From the NCBI RefSeq assembly GCF_002939785.1, contig NZ_MDEC01000020.1, positions 30,992 to 94,991 of the forward strand: 64,000 bases of DNA. The letters are read 5' to 3'. This document shows, piece by piece, positions 36,298-46,752 of the stretch. Every line of letters starts with the position of its first letter. The stretch's first letter is position 1. A program made the position numbers and the translations under genes. This DNA is from Xanthomonas codiaei (lineage in GTDB: Bacteria > Pseudomonadota > Gammaproteobacteria > Xanthomonadales > Xanthomonadaceae). The notes beneath the pieces are model-generated. The model did no database searches, was not told where the DNA came from, and saw only the letters and a program-made list of their open reading frames with translations.

Positions 36298-37299
36298 TTA
36301 AACCACCTTGGCGCGCAACAGGTCGTGAATGTTCAATGCGCCGACCGCGCGCTGCTGCGCGTCCACCACGATCAAACCGTTGATCTTGTAGTCCTCCATC
36401 AGCCGGGCGGCCTCGGCGGCGAGCTGGTCGGCGCCGATGGTGCGCGGGTTGCGCGTCATCACCTGCGCGATGCCGGCGCTGCGCACGTCGATGTCGCTGT
36501 CCAGCGCGCGGCGCAGGTCGCCGTCGGTGAACAGGCCGATCAGGCGGCCGTCGTCGTCCACCACCGCGGTCATGCCCAGCCGCTTGCGGCTCATTTCCAT
36601 CAGCGCCTCGCTGAGGCTGGCGTCGGCACGCACGCGCGGCAGGTCATCGCCGGCGTGCATCACGTCGGTGATGTGCAGCAGCAGGCGGCGGCCCAGGCTG
36701 CCGGCCGGGTGCGAGCGGGCGAAGTCGTCGGCGGTGAAGCCACGGGCATCCAGCAGGGCGACGGCCAGCGCGTCGCCCATCGCCAGCGAGGCGGTGGTGC
36801 TGGAGGTCGGGGCCAGGTGCAACGGGCAGGCCTCGGCGGAGACGCTGACGTCCAGGTGCACGTCGGCAGCCTGGGCCAGGGTGGAGTTCGCACGCCCGGT
36901 CATGGCGATGATCGGGTTGCCCTGGCGCTTGAGCACCGGCAGCAGCATGCGCACCTCGTCCGATTCGCCCGAATACGACAGCGCCAGCACGATGTCGGCC
37001 TCGGTGATCATGCCCAGGTCGCCATGGCCGGCCTCGCCAGGGTGCACGAAGAAGGCCGGGGTGCCGGTGGAGGCCAGGGTGGCGGCGATCTTGCGCGCTA
37101 CATGGCCGGACTTGCCCATGCCGGTGGCGACCACCCGCCCGCGGCAGGCCAGCACCAGCCGGCAGGCCGCGGCGAAGTCGCTGCCGATGCGTGCGCCCAC
37201 GCTGGCCAGCGCGTCCTGCTCGATCTGGAGCACGCGCTGGCCGCTGGCGACCAGGCTGGCGTCGCTGACGGTGGCAGAAGGCAGGTGCGAGACAGCCAT
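36298..37299 (-). CDS. kdsD: Arabinose-5-phosphate isomerase KdsD
   Basis: A 333-residue isomerase converting ribulose-5-phosphate to arabinose-5-phosphate, the first step to KDO. The SIS domain has GMGKSGHVARKIAATL and HPGEAGHGDLGMI; two CBS domains follow (about 210-330). The start at 37299 is the first Met before the SIS domain and is divergent from the bolA-like gene. It is the first gene of the kds/lpt/rpoN cluster, so the operon promoter should lie in the short gap 37300-37353. Confidence 0.93.
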   Translation of the reverse strand: MAVSHLPSATVSDASLVASGQRVLQIEQDALASVGARIGSDFAAACRLVLACRGRVVATGMGKSGHVARKIAATLASTGTPAFFVHPGEAGHGDLGMITEADIVLALSYSGESDEVRMLLPVLKRQGNPIIAMTGRANSTLAQAADVHLDVSVSAEACPLHLAPTSSTTASLAMGDALAVALLDARGFTADDFARSHPAGSLGRRLLLHITDVMHAGDDLPRVRADASLSEALMEMSRKRLGMTAVVDDDGRLIGLFTDGDLRRALDSDIDVRSAGIAQVMTRNPRTIGADQLAAEAARLMEDYKINGLIVVDAQQRAVGALNIHDLLRAKVV

Positions 37300-37353
37300 G
37301 CGGGAACTCGGGTGAAGAGTAGAATGTGCGCTCATTTTATGAGGAAACGCCCT

Positions 37354-37581
37354 TTGGACGCCGAAACCATCCGTAAACTCATCGAATCCGGCTTGCCCGA
37401 AGCCCGCGTCGACGTGCACGGCGACGACGGCGTGCACTTCGAGGCCACCGTGGTCAGCCCGGCCTTTGCCGGCAAGGCCCCGCTGGCGCGGCACCGTATG
37501 GTCTACGCCACCCTGGGCGATCTGATGGGCGGGGCGATCCACGCGCTGCAGCTGAAGACCCTGACGCCCGAGGAAGGCTGA
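37354..37581 (+). CDS. ibaG: BolA/IbaG family protein
   Basis: A 75-residue BolA-family protein of the IbaG/YrbA branch. It starts with TTG at 37354, preceded at 7 bases by GAGGAAA. With this start the protein aligns end-to-end with the short E. coli IbaG (MDAETIRKLIESG). An in-frame ATG at 37339 would add five basic residues and has no ribosome site, so the TTG is preferred but not certain. BolA-type proteins bind monothiol glutaredoxins and Fe-S clusters. The gene lies directly before murA as in many gammaproteobacteria. Confidence 0.85.
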   Translation: MDAETIRKLIESGLPEARVDVHGDDGVHFEATVVSPAFAGKAPLARHRMVYATLGDLMGGAIHALQLKTLTPEEG

Positions 37582-39431
<1,850 letters not shown>

Positions 39432-39521
39432 TAGGTCGCGGCCCGGTCTGGCTCCGATCGGTGCGTGAAGAGCGGCTGGGCTGCGGCTTGGCTGCAGGGC
39501 CCTTGCCCGCCCACCATCGCA

Positions 39522-39581
39522 GGACACGCCGCAAGTACGTCCCTGTAGGCTCTTATGCGGCATCCATGCCGCATAAGGTCC
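39522..39581 (+). repeat. REP-like hairpin element, copy 1
   Basis: The core reads CAAGTACGTCCCTGTAGGCTC, followed by a perfect 12-base palindromic stem CTTATGCGGCAT/ATGCCGCATAAG with a CC loop at 39552-39577, and GGTCC after it. A second copy lies inverted at 39779-39839. This palindrome family is common between genes in Xanthomonas, as I know it. Confidence 0.85.
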
Positions 39582-39778
39582 GGCGACGGTAGGCGGGCAA
39601 GGACCGGTCGAGAGGGTCTGTGTGCATCGTAAGAGCAGGCACCGTGCCCTGCAGTTCTGACAAGCAAGCGTCCGCTAATCTCCCAACCCGAGCCGATCAA
39701 TACGCAAGCCGATCGACGGACAAAGCTTTTAAGCGAACAACCGACCCATTGTCTGGTGCGGTGTCCTCGCCGATTGCG

Positions 39779-39839
39779 GGACCGTGTGGCGGCATGGATG
39801 CCGCCACCGAGCCTACAGGGACGTACTTGCTGCGTGTCC
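39779..39839 (-). repeat. REP-like hairpin element, copy 2 (inverted)
   Basis: Read on the minus strand it matches copy 1 from GGACACGC through the CAAGTACGTCCCTGTAGGCTC core to GGTCC. Its stem is GTGGCGGCAT/ATGCCGCCAC. The outer stem bases differ from copy 1 but pair correctly on both sides, so the palindrome is under selection or spreads as a unit. Confidence 0.85.
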
Positions 39840-39954
39840 CGCGAGCGGCGAGGGCACCGCGCACTCGGTACACCACGCTTTAAACCGCGATTGGCGGAAT
39901 AGTCACGCCCAGCAGCGCATTGCTGGGCACGCTCGGTCAGGAACAAAAAAACGC

Positions 39955-40638
39955 TTAGCGCAGCGACTTGATGGTCAGGTCCAGCGCGTCCTGGCCCTTT
40001 TCCTTCTGCAGCAGGCGCGCCGGCACCGGCAGGTCCTTGACCACCCAGGCGATCAGTTCCTTGTCGCCATCCACGCGCGAGACCTTGGTGGCCTGCTCCT
40101 GCTTGCCGTTGACGGTGATGGTTTCCTTGCCGATCACCTTGTAGCTCATCGGCTTGATACGGCCTTCGTCCACCATGCGGTAGTTCAACGGTTTGCCGGC
40201 GGCCAGGTCGCGGGTGATCGCCAGGTTGATCAGCAGCGCGTCCATGTCGCCAGGCTGCAACTTGACCGGCCCGCGGCGGTCCGGCTTGATGTCGCCGCTC
40301 CAGGTGGCCTGGCTGGTCTTCCAGTCGTAGTTGGCGGTGACATTGCGGCGCTTGACCATCATCGAGGAGGTGTCGTTGCTGCTGACCGGGCGCAGCTGGC
40401 CGCCGGCTTCCTCGAACACCGTGCTCTGGGTGAGGTTGGCCAGCTGGTTCTGGATGGTCAGCGTATAGCGCCACTGGTTGGCACCAGCGGACGCCAGGGT
40501 CATGGTGCCGTCGGCCTGCATGCCCATGTAATTGGCGGAGTAGTCGGCCTGGAATGGCTGGACGGCAAGCGCCGGCAGGCTGGCCACGGCGAGTGCGGCG
40601 GCGGCGATCAGGGCGCTGGTGCGGGGGAGGATCTTCAT
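39955..40638 (-). CDS. DUF3108 domain-containing periplasmic protein
   Basis: A 227-residue protein with a signal peptide (MKILPRTSALIAAAALAVA). The mature protein has ADYSANYMGMQADGTMTL and later a QPGDMDALLINLAI segment, both shared with its upstream paralogue. DUF3108 proteins fold like outer-membrane LolA/LolB-like or MucB-like barrels, but no function is proven. It is the second of two tandem genes and lies two bases after the first. The pair seems to be a duplication that has diverged. Confidence 0.83.
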   Translation of the reverse strand: MKILPRTSALIAAAALAVASLPALAVQPFQADYSANYMGMQADGTMTLASAGANQWRYTLTIQNQLANLTQSTVFEEAGGQLRPVSSNDTSSMMVKRRNVTANYDWKTSQATWSGDIKPDRRGPVKLQPGDMDALLINLAITRDLAAGKPLNYRMVDEGRIKPMSYKVIGKETITVNGKQEQATKVSRVDGDKELIAWVVKDLPVPARLLQKEKGQDALDLTIKSLR

Positions 40639-40640
40639 GG

Positions 40641-41486
40641 TCAGGTTCCTTGGTATTGGACCAGGCGCAGATCGACCTGATCCTCGTTTTTGTCACGTTG
40701 CAGGATGCGCACCGGGGTCGGGACTCCGTTGGCGATCCACAGGATGGTTTCGTTGTCGCCGCTGTTGACGCGGTACACGCGCAAGGCGTCGTAACTCAAG
40801 TCGCCGACCTGCACCACCTCGGTGGTGTCGGCGGCGCGGTAGTCGTACTTGCGCACCCGGCCCACGTCGACGTAGCGATAGCTCAGGCTGCGCCCGGGCT
40901 GCGCATCGCGCATCAGCGACAGGTTCAGCGACAGCGCGCTCTGGTCGCCGGGCTGCAACGGGATCGGTTGCTGGCGCTCCTTCTTCAGATCGCCATCCCA
41001 CTGCGCGGTGCCGGCCTGCCAGTCGTACACACCGGTGACCTTCTTGCCGAAGAACACTGCCTTGCGCACCGTGCTCTGGCTCAGCGGCACGTAGGTGTCG
41101 CCGTCGACGCGGAACACCGTGCTCTGTTCCAGGTTCAGCCCCAGGATGCTGGCGAACCCCTTGCGGCCACGCACCGACATGTCGATACGCCACTGGCTGC
41201 CGTCGCCATGGCTGACCTGCATGGTGGCATCGCCTGCCTCCTTGCCGCGGTAGAACGCCTGGTAGGTCGCCACGAACGGTTCCAATGGCGGCGGGGTCCA
41301 GGTGCTGGCGGGCAACGTGGCGGCGGATGCCGGCGCTGCCTGGGACGCGGTAGCTGCGGCGGGCGCGGTCGGCGTGGGCGCCGCAGCTGGCGCAGGCGAG
41401 GTGGGAGGCTGCTGCGCGCAACCGCTGCCGGCCGGGGCGAGCAGGGCGATGGTCAACAGCGCGGTGGCGATCGGGGCGACGTTCAT
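40641..41486 (-). CDS. DUF3108 domain-containing lipoprotein-like protein
   Basis: A 281-residue relative of the next gene downstream. It begins MNVAPIATALLTIALLAPAGSGC, with a possible lipobox ending GSGC, and then a 50-residue Ala/Pro/Thr-rich linker before the DUF3108 domain (FVATYQAFYRGKEAGDATM, QPGDQSALSLNLSLM). It overlaps nothing, and the next gene follows two bases after its stop. It may sit on a membrane with the domain held away by the linker. Function unknown. Confidence 0.82.
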   Translation of the reverse strand: MNVAPIATALLTIALLAPAGSGCAQQPPTSPAPAAAPTPTAPAAATASQAAPASAATLPASTWTPPPLEPFVATYQAFYRGKEAGDATMQVSHGDGSQWRIDMSVRGRKGFASILGLNLEQSTVFRVDGDTYVPLSQSTVRKAVFFGKKVTGVYDWQAGTAQWDGDLKKERQQPIPLQPGDQSALSLNLSLMRDAQPGRSLSYRYVDVGRVRKYDYRAADTTEVVQVGDLSYDALRVYRVNSGDNETILWIANGVPTPVRILQRDKNEDQVDLRLVQYQGT

Positions 41487-41551
41487 GCGCTGATGGTGGG
41501 CACGGGGGCCGCAAGGATGTCCGAGACGGGATGAGGAGAATGTCTCCGCAT

Positions 41552-42220
41552 TCAGGTCAATGCGGTGTCAGCGGACTCTAGTCGCAGTGGCGTAAACAGG
41601 CACTGACCGTCGACGTGGACGGTGTCGCCGTGGATCTGCACGCGGCCAGCGGCGAGCAGTTCCAGGGTGGCCAGCAGCAGCGGATGCTCGCGTGCAAGCA
41701 CGCGGGCGGCCAGCTGCTCGGCGCTGTCGCCGGGCAGGACCGGCACGCGCGCCTGCGCGATCACGCTGCCGGCATCCAGCTCCGGCACCACCAGGTGCAC
41801 GCTGGCGCCGTGTTCGGTGTCGCCGGCCTCCAGCGCCCGCGCGTGGGTGTGCAGGCCGCGGTACTTGGGCAGCAGCGATGGATGGATGTTGAGCATGCGC
41901 CCGGCAAAACGGCGCACCAGTGGCTCCCCCAGGATGCGCATGTAGCCGGCGCAGACCACCCAGTCCGGCTGCGTGGCGGCGATGGCATCGCCCAGCGCGG
42001 CATCGAAGGCGTCGCGGTCGGCGAACGCGCGCGGGCTGGCGCTCCAGCGCAGCGCCTCATCCACCTTGTGCAGCGCCGGCGCCTGCGAGCGATCGGAAAA
42101 TACCCCGACCACCTCGGCATGCAGGCGCCCGCTGGCGATCGCATCCAGGATGGCCTGCAGGTTGCTGCCGCGCCCGGACGCGAGCACGGCAAGGCGCAGA
42201 CGCCGGTCAGTAGCGTGCAT
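41552..42220 (-). CDS. purN: Phosphoribosylglycinamide formyltransferase PurN
   Basis: A 222-residue enzyme of purine synthesis that uses 10-formyl-tetrahydrofolate to formylate GAR. Motifs are ASGRGSNLQAI, the active-site region NIHPSLLPKYRGLHTHARAL, and GASVHLVVPELDAG. It overlaps the DUF2238-like gene by 14 bases at its start and is encoded on the same strand as purM, further upstream. The partner purM is 1.1 kb away, with two membrane-protein genes between, so the usual purMN pair is interrupted. Confidence 0.94.
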   Translation of the reverse strand: MHATDRRLRLAVLASGRGSNLQAILDAIASGRLHAEVVGVFSDRSQAPALHKVDEALRWSASPRAFADRDAFDAALGDAIAATQPDWVVCAGYMRILGEPLVRRFAGRMLNIHPSLLPKYRGLHTHARALEAGDTEHGASVHLVVPELDAGSVIAQARVPVLPGDSAEQLAARVLAREHPLLLATLELLAAGRVQIHGDTVHVDGQCLFTPLRLESADTALT

Positions 42221-42839
42221 TGAACATTGTCCTTACAACGGGGTAGGCCGCCACGCTGCCGAGTGTCGCAAGCAGCATGTCGGTATGCGCGTCCCAGATG
42301 TCGCCCTGCTGGCCGTTGTAGGCTTCGGCCGCCTGCGGCGACAGCAGCAGCGCGATGCCCCATTCGAACCATTCGTACACCAGGCTGACGCACATGATGG
42401 TCATCACCGTCAGGGCGAAGGCTTGCCGCAGCGTCAGGCGTGGCCACCGCAGCATCGCCAGCTGCGCAATGGCCGGCGTGAAGCACAGCCCGAACAGCAG
42501 ATGGATCAGCCGGTCGAAATGGTTGCGCGTCCAGCCGAAGCTGGCATTGGGCGACCACTGCAGCCATTGCTGGCTCCAGCTGTCATAGGGCACGTTGGAA
42601 TACAGCCAGCGTGCGCCAATGCAGTGCATGGCGATGAACGCGCAGATGGCCACGAATGCGCCAGTGCCCAGTGACCAGTGGCGGTCGGCCCACGCCAGCG
42701 CGATCAGCCCCAGCACCGTCAGCGAACTGTGCAGCGCCTGTTCCACCGGCCACAGCGGTGAGATCCAGCTCACCGAAAAGACCGCGACCGTGACGAGCAA
42801 TGCCGCCAGCTTGGGACGGCGCCACGCAGGTGTGCTCAC
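42207..42839 (-). CDS. DUF2238 family membrane protein
   Basis: A 210-residue protein of the DUF2238/YjdF-like family with about six hydrophobic segments. Conserved-looking charged motifs are RNHFDRLIHLLFG and EWFEWGIALL, and QQGDIWDAHTDMLLATLG near the C-terminus; these acidic and histidine residues may bind metal. It overlaps purN by 14 bases. No function has been established for the family. Confidence 0.78.
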   Translation of the reverse strand: MSTPAWRRPKLAALLVTVAVFSVSWISPLWPVEQALHSSLTVLGLIALAWADRHWSLGTGAFVAICAFIAMHCIGARWLYSNVPYDSWSQQWLQWSPNASFGWTRNHFDRLIHLLFGLCFTPAIAQLAMLRWPRLTLRQAFALTVMTIMCVSLVYEWFEWGIALLLSPQAAEAYNGQQGDIWDAHTDMLLATLGSVAAYPVVRTMFNARY

Positions 42840-42846
42840 GTCGCGA

Positions 42847-43305
42847 TCAGGTGGCGGGCGCAGCGGCGCCGAACAATGCCTTGACCTGCGGACGCAGCAG
42901 CACCACCAGCGTAAACACGCCGACGACGGTCCCGAACGGCATGAACGAGCAGGAGATGCCGGCCACGATCAGGCACAGCAGATGCCGCCTGCGCTGGTCG
43001 ATGCAACGGCCGGCATAGGCGATGAATCCTGCCAACGTCAGGCCGCAGCAGATGAAACCGGCCGCAAAGACCACGAAAAACCAGCCGAACCAGCGCGGGT
43101 CCACCGGCGGCGCATCCGGAGTGGTGGTCTCCATCGGCAGATGGCCGGTGACGATGGCTAGGCCCATGAACAGGTGGAGCAACGGAAACAACGAAAACAG
43201 CCCGGTGATGCCGGCCAGCACGTAATGGAAGATCGACAGCAGCTTGAGGTGCTGGATGTCATCGGCGCTGGCCGGCGTCGGCAGTGCAGGTGGGGAAGCA
43301 TCCAT
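42847..43305 (-). CDS. Conserved membrane protein, function unknown
   Basis: A 152-residue protein with about four hydrophobic helices and a short Pro/Ala-rich N-terminus. The start at 43305 (MDASPPALPTPASADDIQHL) is 15 bases after purM stops. It resembles small membrane proteins found near purM in Xanthomonas. A YLAGITGLFSLFPLLHL-like helix and a FMPFGTVVGVFTLVVLL segment are seen. No known catalytic motif. Confidence 0.7.
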   Translation of the reverse strand: MDASPPALPTPASADDIQHLKLLSIFHYVLAGITGLFSLFPLLHLFMGLAIVTGHLPMETTTPDAPPVDPRWFGWFFVVFAAGFICCGLTLAGFIAYAGRCIDQRRRHLLCLIVAGISCSFMPFGTVVGVFTLVVLLRPQVKALFGAAAPAT

Positions 43306-43320
43306 GCGGGTCTCCTTGGC

Positions 43321-44346
43321 TCAGCCGATCCGCACGCGTTCGTCGCCGCGCGCGGCGACCACCTGGCCGATGCGCCAATGCGCCAGCGACTGCGCATCCA
43401 GCGCCTGCTCCAGCGTGGCCGCCTGCTCGGGCGAGGCGATCAGCACGAAGCCGATGCCGCAGTTGAAGGTGCGCCACATTTCGGCATCGGCCACCGCGCC
43501 TTCGCGCTGCAGCCAGGCGAAGACCGGCGGCAGCGTCCAGGCGCTGGCGTCGATGTCCAGGCCCAGGCCGTCCGGAACGACGCGGATGATGTTCTCGGTC
43601 AGCCCGCCACCGGTGATGTGGGCCATGGCGTGGATCGCCTCGCCATGCGCCTTGAGCAGGCCCAGCACCGGCTTGACGTACAGCGCGGTCGGCGCCATCA
43701 GCGCGTCGATCAGTTTACTGCCATCGTCCAGCACGTGCTCGGCCGGCGCGCCGGCACGCTCGTAGATCTTGCGGATCAGCGAATAGCCGTTGGAGTGGGG
43801 GCCGGAGGACGCGATGCCGATCAGCACGTCGCCTTTGCGCACCTGTACGCCGTCCAGCAGCTGCGATTTTTCCACCGCACCCACGGTGAAGCCGGCCAAG
43901 TCGTATTCGCCCGGCGGGTACATGTCGGGCATTTCGGCGGTTTCGCCGCCGATCAGTGCGCAACCGGAGAGTTCGCAGCCGCGCGCGATGCCGCCCACCA
44001 CCGCTGCGGCGGTGTCCACGTCCAGCTTGCCGGTGGCGAAGTAATCCAGGAAGAACAGTGGCTCGGCGCCCTGCACCAGCACGTCGTTGACGCACATGCC
44101 CACCAAATCGATGCCGATGGTGTCGTGCCGGCCCAACTGCTGGGCCAGCTTGAGCTTGGTGCCGACGCCGTCGGTACCGGAGACCAGCACCGGCTCCTTG
44201 TACTTGCCCGACAGGTCGAACAAGGCCCCGAACCCACCCAGGCCACCCATCACCTCCGGCCGGAAGCTGCGCTTGACCAGCGGCTTGATGCGTTCGACCA
44301 GGGCATTGCCGGCATCGATGTCGACGCCCGCATCGCGGTAGGTCAT
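43321..44346 (-). CDS. purM: Phosphoribosylformylglycinamidine cyclo-ligase PurM
   Basis: A 341-residue ATP-dependent cyclase that makes AIR from FGAM in purine synthesis. The conserved segment [13 protein letters not shown] lies after a short N-terminal part ([20 protein letters not shown]), and [11 protein letters not shown] is present. The start at 44346 matches the family; a longer frame upstream would reach into the promoter area. The gene is divergent from the DUF2066 gene. Confidence 0.95.
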   Translation of the reverse strand: MTYRDAGVDIDAGNALVERIKPLVKRSFRPEVMGGLGGFGALFDLSGKYKEPVLVSGTDGVGTKLKLAQQLGRHDTIGIDLVGMCVNDVLVQGAEPLFFLDYFATGKLDVDTAAAVVGGIARGCELSGCALIGGETAEMPDMYPPGEYDLAGFTVGAVEKSQLLDGVQVRKGDVLIGIASSGPHSNGYSLIRKIYERAGAPAEHVLDDGSKLIDALMAPTALYVKPVLGLLKAHGEAIHAMAHITGGGLTENIIRVVPDGLGLDIDASAWTLPPVFAWLQREGAVADAEMWRTFNCGIGFVLIASPEQAATLEQALDAQSLAHWRIGQVVAARGDERVRIG

Positions 44347-44476
44347 GGGCGAGGGAGTGGAAGGCGTTGGGCTGGTCACGGGCGTGGGTGGCTCGGCAGT
44401 AAAGGCGGCGATTTTAACAGCCACGTTGGCGCTAGCGTCCCATTCGGGCAACAATTCACCCGGATACGCTTACGCC

Positions 44477-45589
44477 ATGGAACCGTCGATGCGCCGCAGT
44501 CTCGCTTTCTTTCTCGCCCTCGTGGTCGCCATGCCGGTCGTTCCGGCCTTTGCGCAGGCGGACCTGCGCACCGAAGGCGATGTCGCCAAGGCGCAGAGCG
44601 CCTACGATGCCGAAGTGCCGGTCAACAGCCAGAGCGAGTCCGATCGCCCCGGTGCCCTGGCACGCGCGCTGGGTGCGGTGCTGGGCAAGGTGTCCGGCGA
44701 CCGCAGCGTCATGAGCCGCCCCGGCGTGCCGCAGGCGCTGCGTAACGCGCCCAACTACGTCGAACACTACGACTACCGCCAGGATCAGGGCACCTCGCGC
44801 ACTGGCGCGCCCACCTTCCGCACGACCCTGGTCGCGCGGTTCCGGCAGTCCGATGTGGATGGCCTGATCGCCGCGCTGGGCTTGCCGGTATGGCCATTGC
44901 CGCGGCCCAAGCCGGTGCTGTGGCTAGCCATCGACGATGGCAGCGGCCCGCGCCTGGTCGGCGTGGCGCAGGCCAATGCCGCACGCAGCGTGCTCGACCG
45001 CGCCATCGAGCGCGGCTACCGGCTCGGCCTGCCGGGCGGCGCGGCCGCCGAACAGGCGCTGGCCGGCGCGATCTGGCGCAAGGACACCGCCGCGGTGGCG
45101 CGCGCCTCGGCCAAGTACAGCCCGCCGATGCAGCTGATCGGCAAGCTCTACCGCAGCGACGCCGGTTGGACCGCCGATTGGGTGTTCGTGGACAACGGCA
45201 ACGTGCTGTCCAGCTGGACCAACAGCGATGGCGATGCCCGCCGCGCGATGGCTGCCGGCGCCGATGGCGCTGCCGATGCACTGGTCAAGCGCTACGCCAA
45301 GCGGGTGGATTCGGGCGTGCCGGGCGTGTATCGCGCGGTGATCACCGGGATCCACAGCGCCGACGACTATCTGCGCGTGGCCGCTGCCCTGCAGGGCGTG
45401 TCGGTGGTGCGCAGCATCCGCCCGGTCAGCGCCAATGGCGATCGCATGGAAGTGGATCTGGAACTGCTCACGGGCATTTCCGGGCTCAACCGTATGCTCG
45501 GCGACAACAGTCCCCTGGTCTCGGTATCGGTCCCGACCGAGGGCCCGATCATCCTCGACAACGAGCACGCCGAGTACCGCCTGAAATGA
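44477..45589 (+). CDS. DUF2066 domain-containing protein
   Basis: A 370-residue protein with a signal peptide after a few residues (MRRSLAFFLALVVAMPVVPAFA). The DUF2066 region spans most of the protein and includes YDYRQDQGTSRTGAPTFRTT. Start options are 44477 and 44489. It is located between purM and an AI-2E-type permease, as in many gammaproteobacteria, and it ends overlapping the permease start by four bases. A role in the envelope is likely but not defined. Confidence 0.82.
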   Translation: MEPSMRRSLAFFLALVVAMPVVPAFAQADLRTEGDVAKAQSAYDAEVPVNSQSESDRPGALARALGAVLGKVSGDRSVMSRPGVPQALRNAPNYVEHYDYRQDQGTSRTGAPTFRTTLVARFRQSDVDGLIAALGLPVWPLPRPKPVLWLAIDDGSGPRLVGVAQANAARSVLDRAIERGYRLGLPGGAAAEQALAGAIWRKDTAAVARASAKYSPPMQLIGKLYRSDAGWTADWVFVDNGNVLSSWTNSDGDARRAMAAGADGAADALVKRYAKRVDSGVPGVYRAVITGIHSADDYLRVAAALQGVSVVRSIRPVSANGDRMEVDLELLTGISGLNRMLGDNSPLVSVSVPTEGPIILDNEHAEYRLK

Positions 45590-46752
45590 CCCTGACCCCC
45601 GAAGCCGAAATCGCCATCTTCCTGCGCCGCCTCAAGTGGGCGGCGGTGATCGTCGGCGTGCTGTGGGTGATCTCGCTGCTGGCGCCGATCCTGACCCCGT
45701 TCGTGCTGGCGCTGCTGCTGGCCTGGCTGGGCGACCCGCTGGTGGACCGCATCGAACGTGCCGGGCGCTCGCGCAACATGGCGGTGGCGCTGGTGTTCGT
45801 GCTGGCGACGCTGCTGTTCGTGCTGGCGCTGATGATCCTGGTGCCGATGATCGAACGCCAGATCATGACCCTGATCGATGCGCTGCCGCAGATGCGTAAC
45901 TGGGCGATCGGCACCGCCATCCCGTGGCTGGAAGCCAAGACCGGTGTGCAGCTGATGGCCTGGCTGGACCCGGAGCGCCTGATCGACTGGATCCGCAGCC
46001 ATTGGGAACAGGCCGGCGGCGCCGCCAAGACCTTCTTCGGCTACGTCTCGCGCTCCGGCTTTGCGATGGTGACCTGGGTGATCAACCTGGCGCTGCTGCC
46101 GATCCTGGCGTTCTATTTCCTGCGCGACTGGGACCGCTTGGTCGAACGGGTGGCAGCGGTGGTCCCGCGCGCCTACATCGGCACCGTCAGCCGGCTGGCG
46201 CTGGAATCCAACGACGTGCTGGGCGGCTTCATCCGCGGCCAGTTCCTGGTGATGCTGGCGCTGGGCGCGATCTATGCCACCGGCCTGTCCATCATCGGGC
46301 TCAACCTGGGTTTGTTGATCGGCATCATCGCCGGCTTCATCAGCTTCATCCCGTACCTGGGCGCCACCACCGGCATCGTGCTGGCACTGCTGGCCGCCGT
46401 GGTGCAGGCGCAGGGGCTGGACCTGAAGCTGCTGATCGGCGTGGGCGTGGTGTTCACTGTCGGCCAGTTGCTGGAAAGCTACGTGCTCACTCCGCGCATC
46501 GTCGGCGACAAGATCGGCCTGCATCCGGTGGCGGTGATCTTTGCGGTGATGGCCGGCGGCCAGCTGTTCGGTTTCCTCGGCATGCTGCTGGCCTTGCCGG
46601 TGGCCGCGGTGGCCAACGTGTTGCTGCGCTATGCGCACGAGCAGTACACCCGCAGCGATCTGTATGCGGGCGAGCGGGCCGGCATCGTGCTGCAGTCCAC
46701 GCCCGAACGCAGCGTCATCATCGACCCGAGCAAGGACGCAGACCGGTTGTGA
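45586..46752 (+). CDS. AI-2E family transporter / PerM-type permease
   Basis: A 388-residue inner-membrane protein with about eight hydrophobic segments. The family motif region near the C-terminal half includes IIAGFISFIPYLGATTGIV and LTPRIVGDKIGLHPVAV, characteristic of the AI-2E exporter/PerM superfamily. Substrate is unknown; the family includes AI-2 exporters and Na+/H+ antiporters. The ATG overlaps DUF2066 by ATGA, and the stop overlaps hda by GTGA. The set DUF2066-PerM-hda is a common gammaproteobacterial arrangement. Confidence 0.87.
   Translation: MTLTPEAEIAIFLRRLKWAAVIVGVLWVISLLAPILTPFVLALLLAWLGDPLVDRIERAGRSRNMAVALVFVLATLLFVLALMILVPMIERQIMTLIDALPQMRNWAIGTAIPWLEAKTGVQLMAWLDPERLIDWIRSHWEQAGGAAKTFFGYVSRSGFAMVTWVINLALLPILAFYFLRDWDRLVERVAAVVPRAYIGTVSRLALESNDVLGGFIRGQFLVMLALGAIYATGLSIIGLNLGLLIGIIAGFISFIPYLGATTGIVLALLAAVVQAQGLDLKLLIGVGVVFTVGQLLESYVLTPRIVGDKIGLHPVAVIFAVMAGGQLFGFLGMLLALPVAAVANVLLRYAHEQYTRSDLYAGERAGIVLQSTPERSVIIDPSKDADRL

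Larger units (their letters stand above)
39432..39954. other. Repeat-rich convergent gap
   Basis: 520 bases between convergent genes, without a credible gene. It is occupied by a pair of inverted palindromic repeats, listed separately, and about 200 bases of spacer between them. Confidence 0.5.

Noticed and set aside
39905..39955. Intrinsic terminator of the DUF3108 genes
   Set aside because: On the minus strand the T-run comes before the CCCAGCA hairpin, which is the wrong order for an intrinsic terminator.
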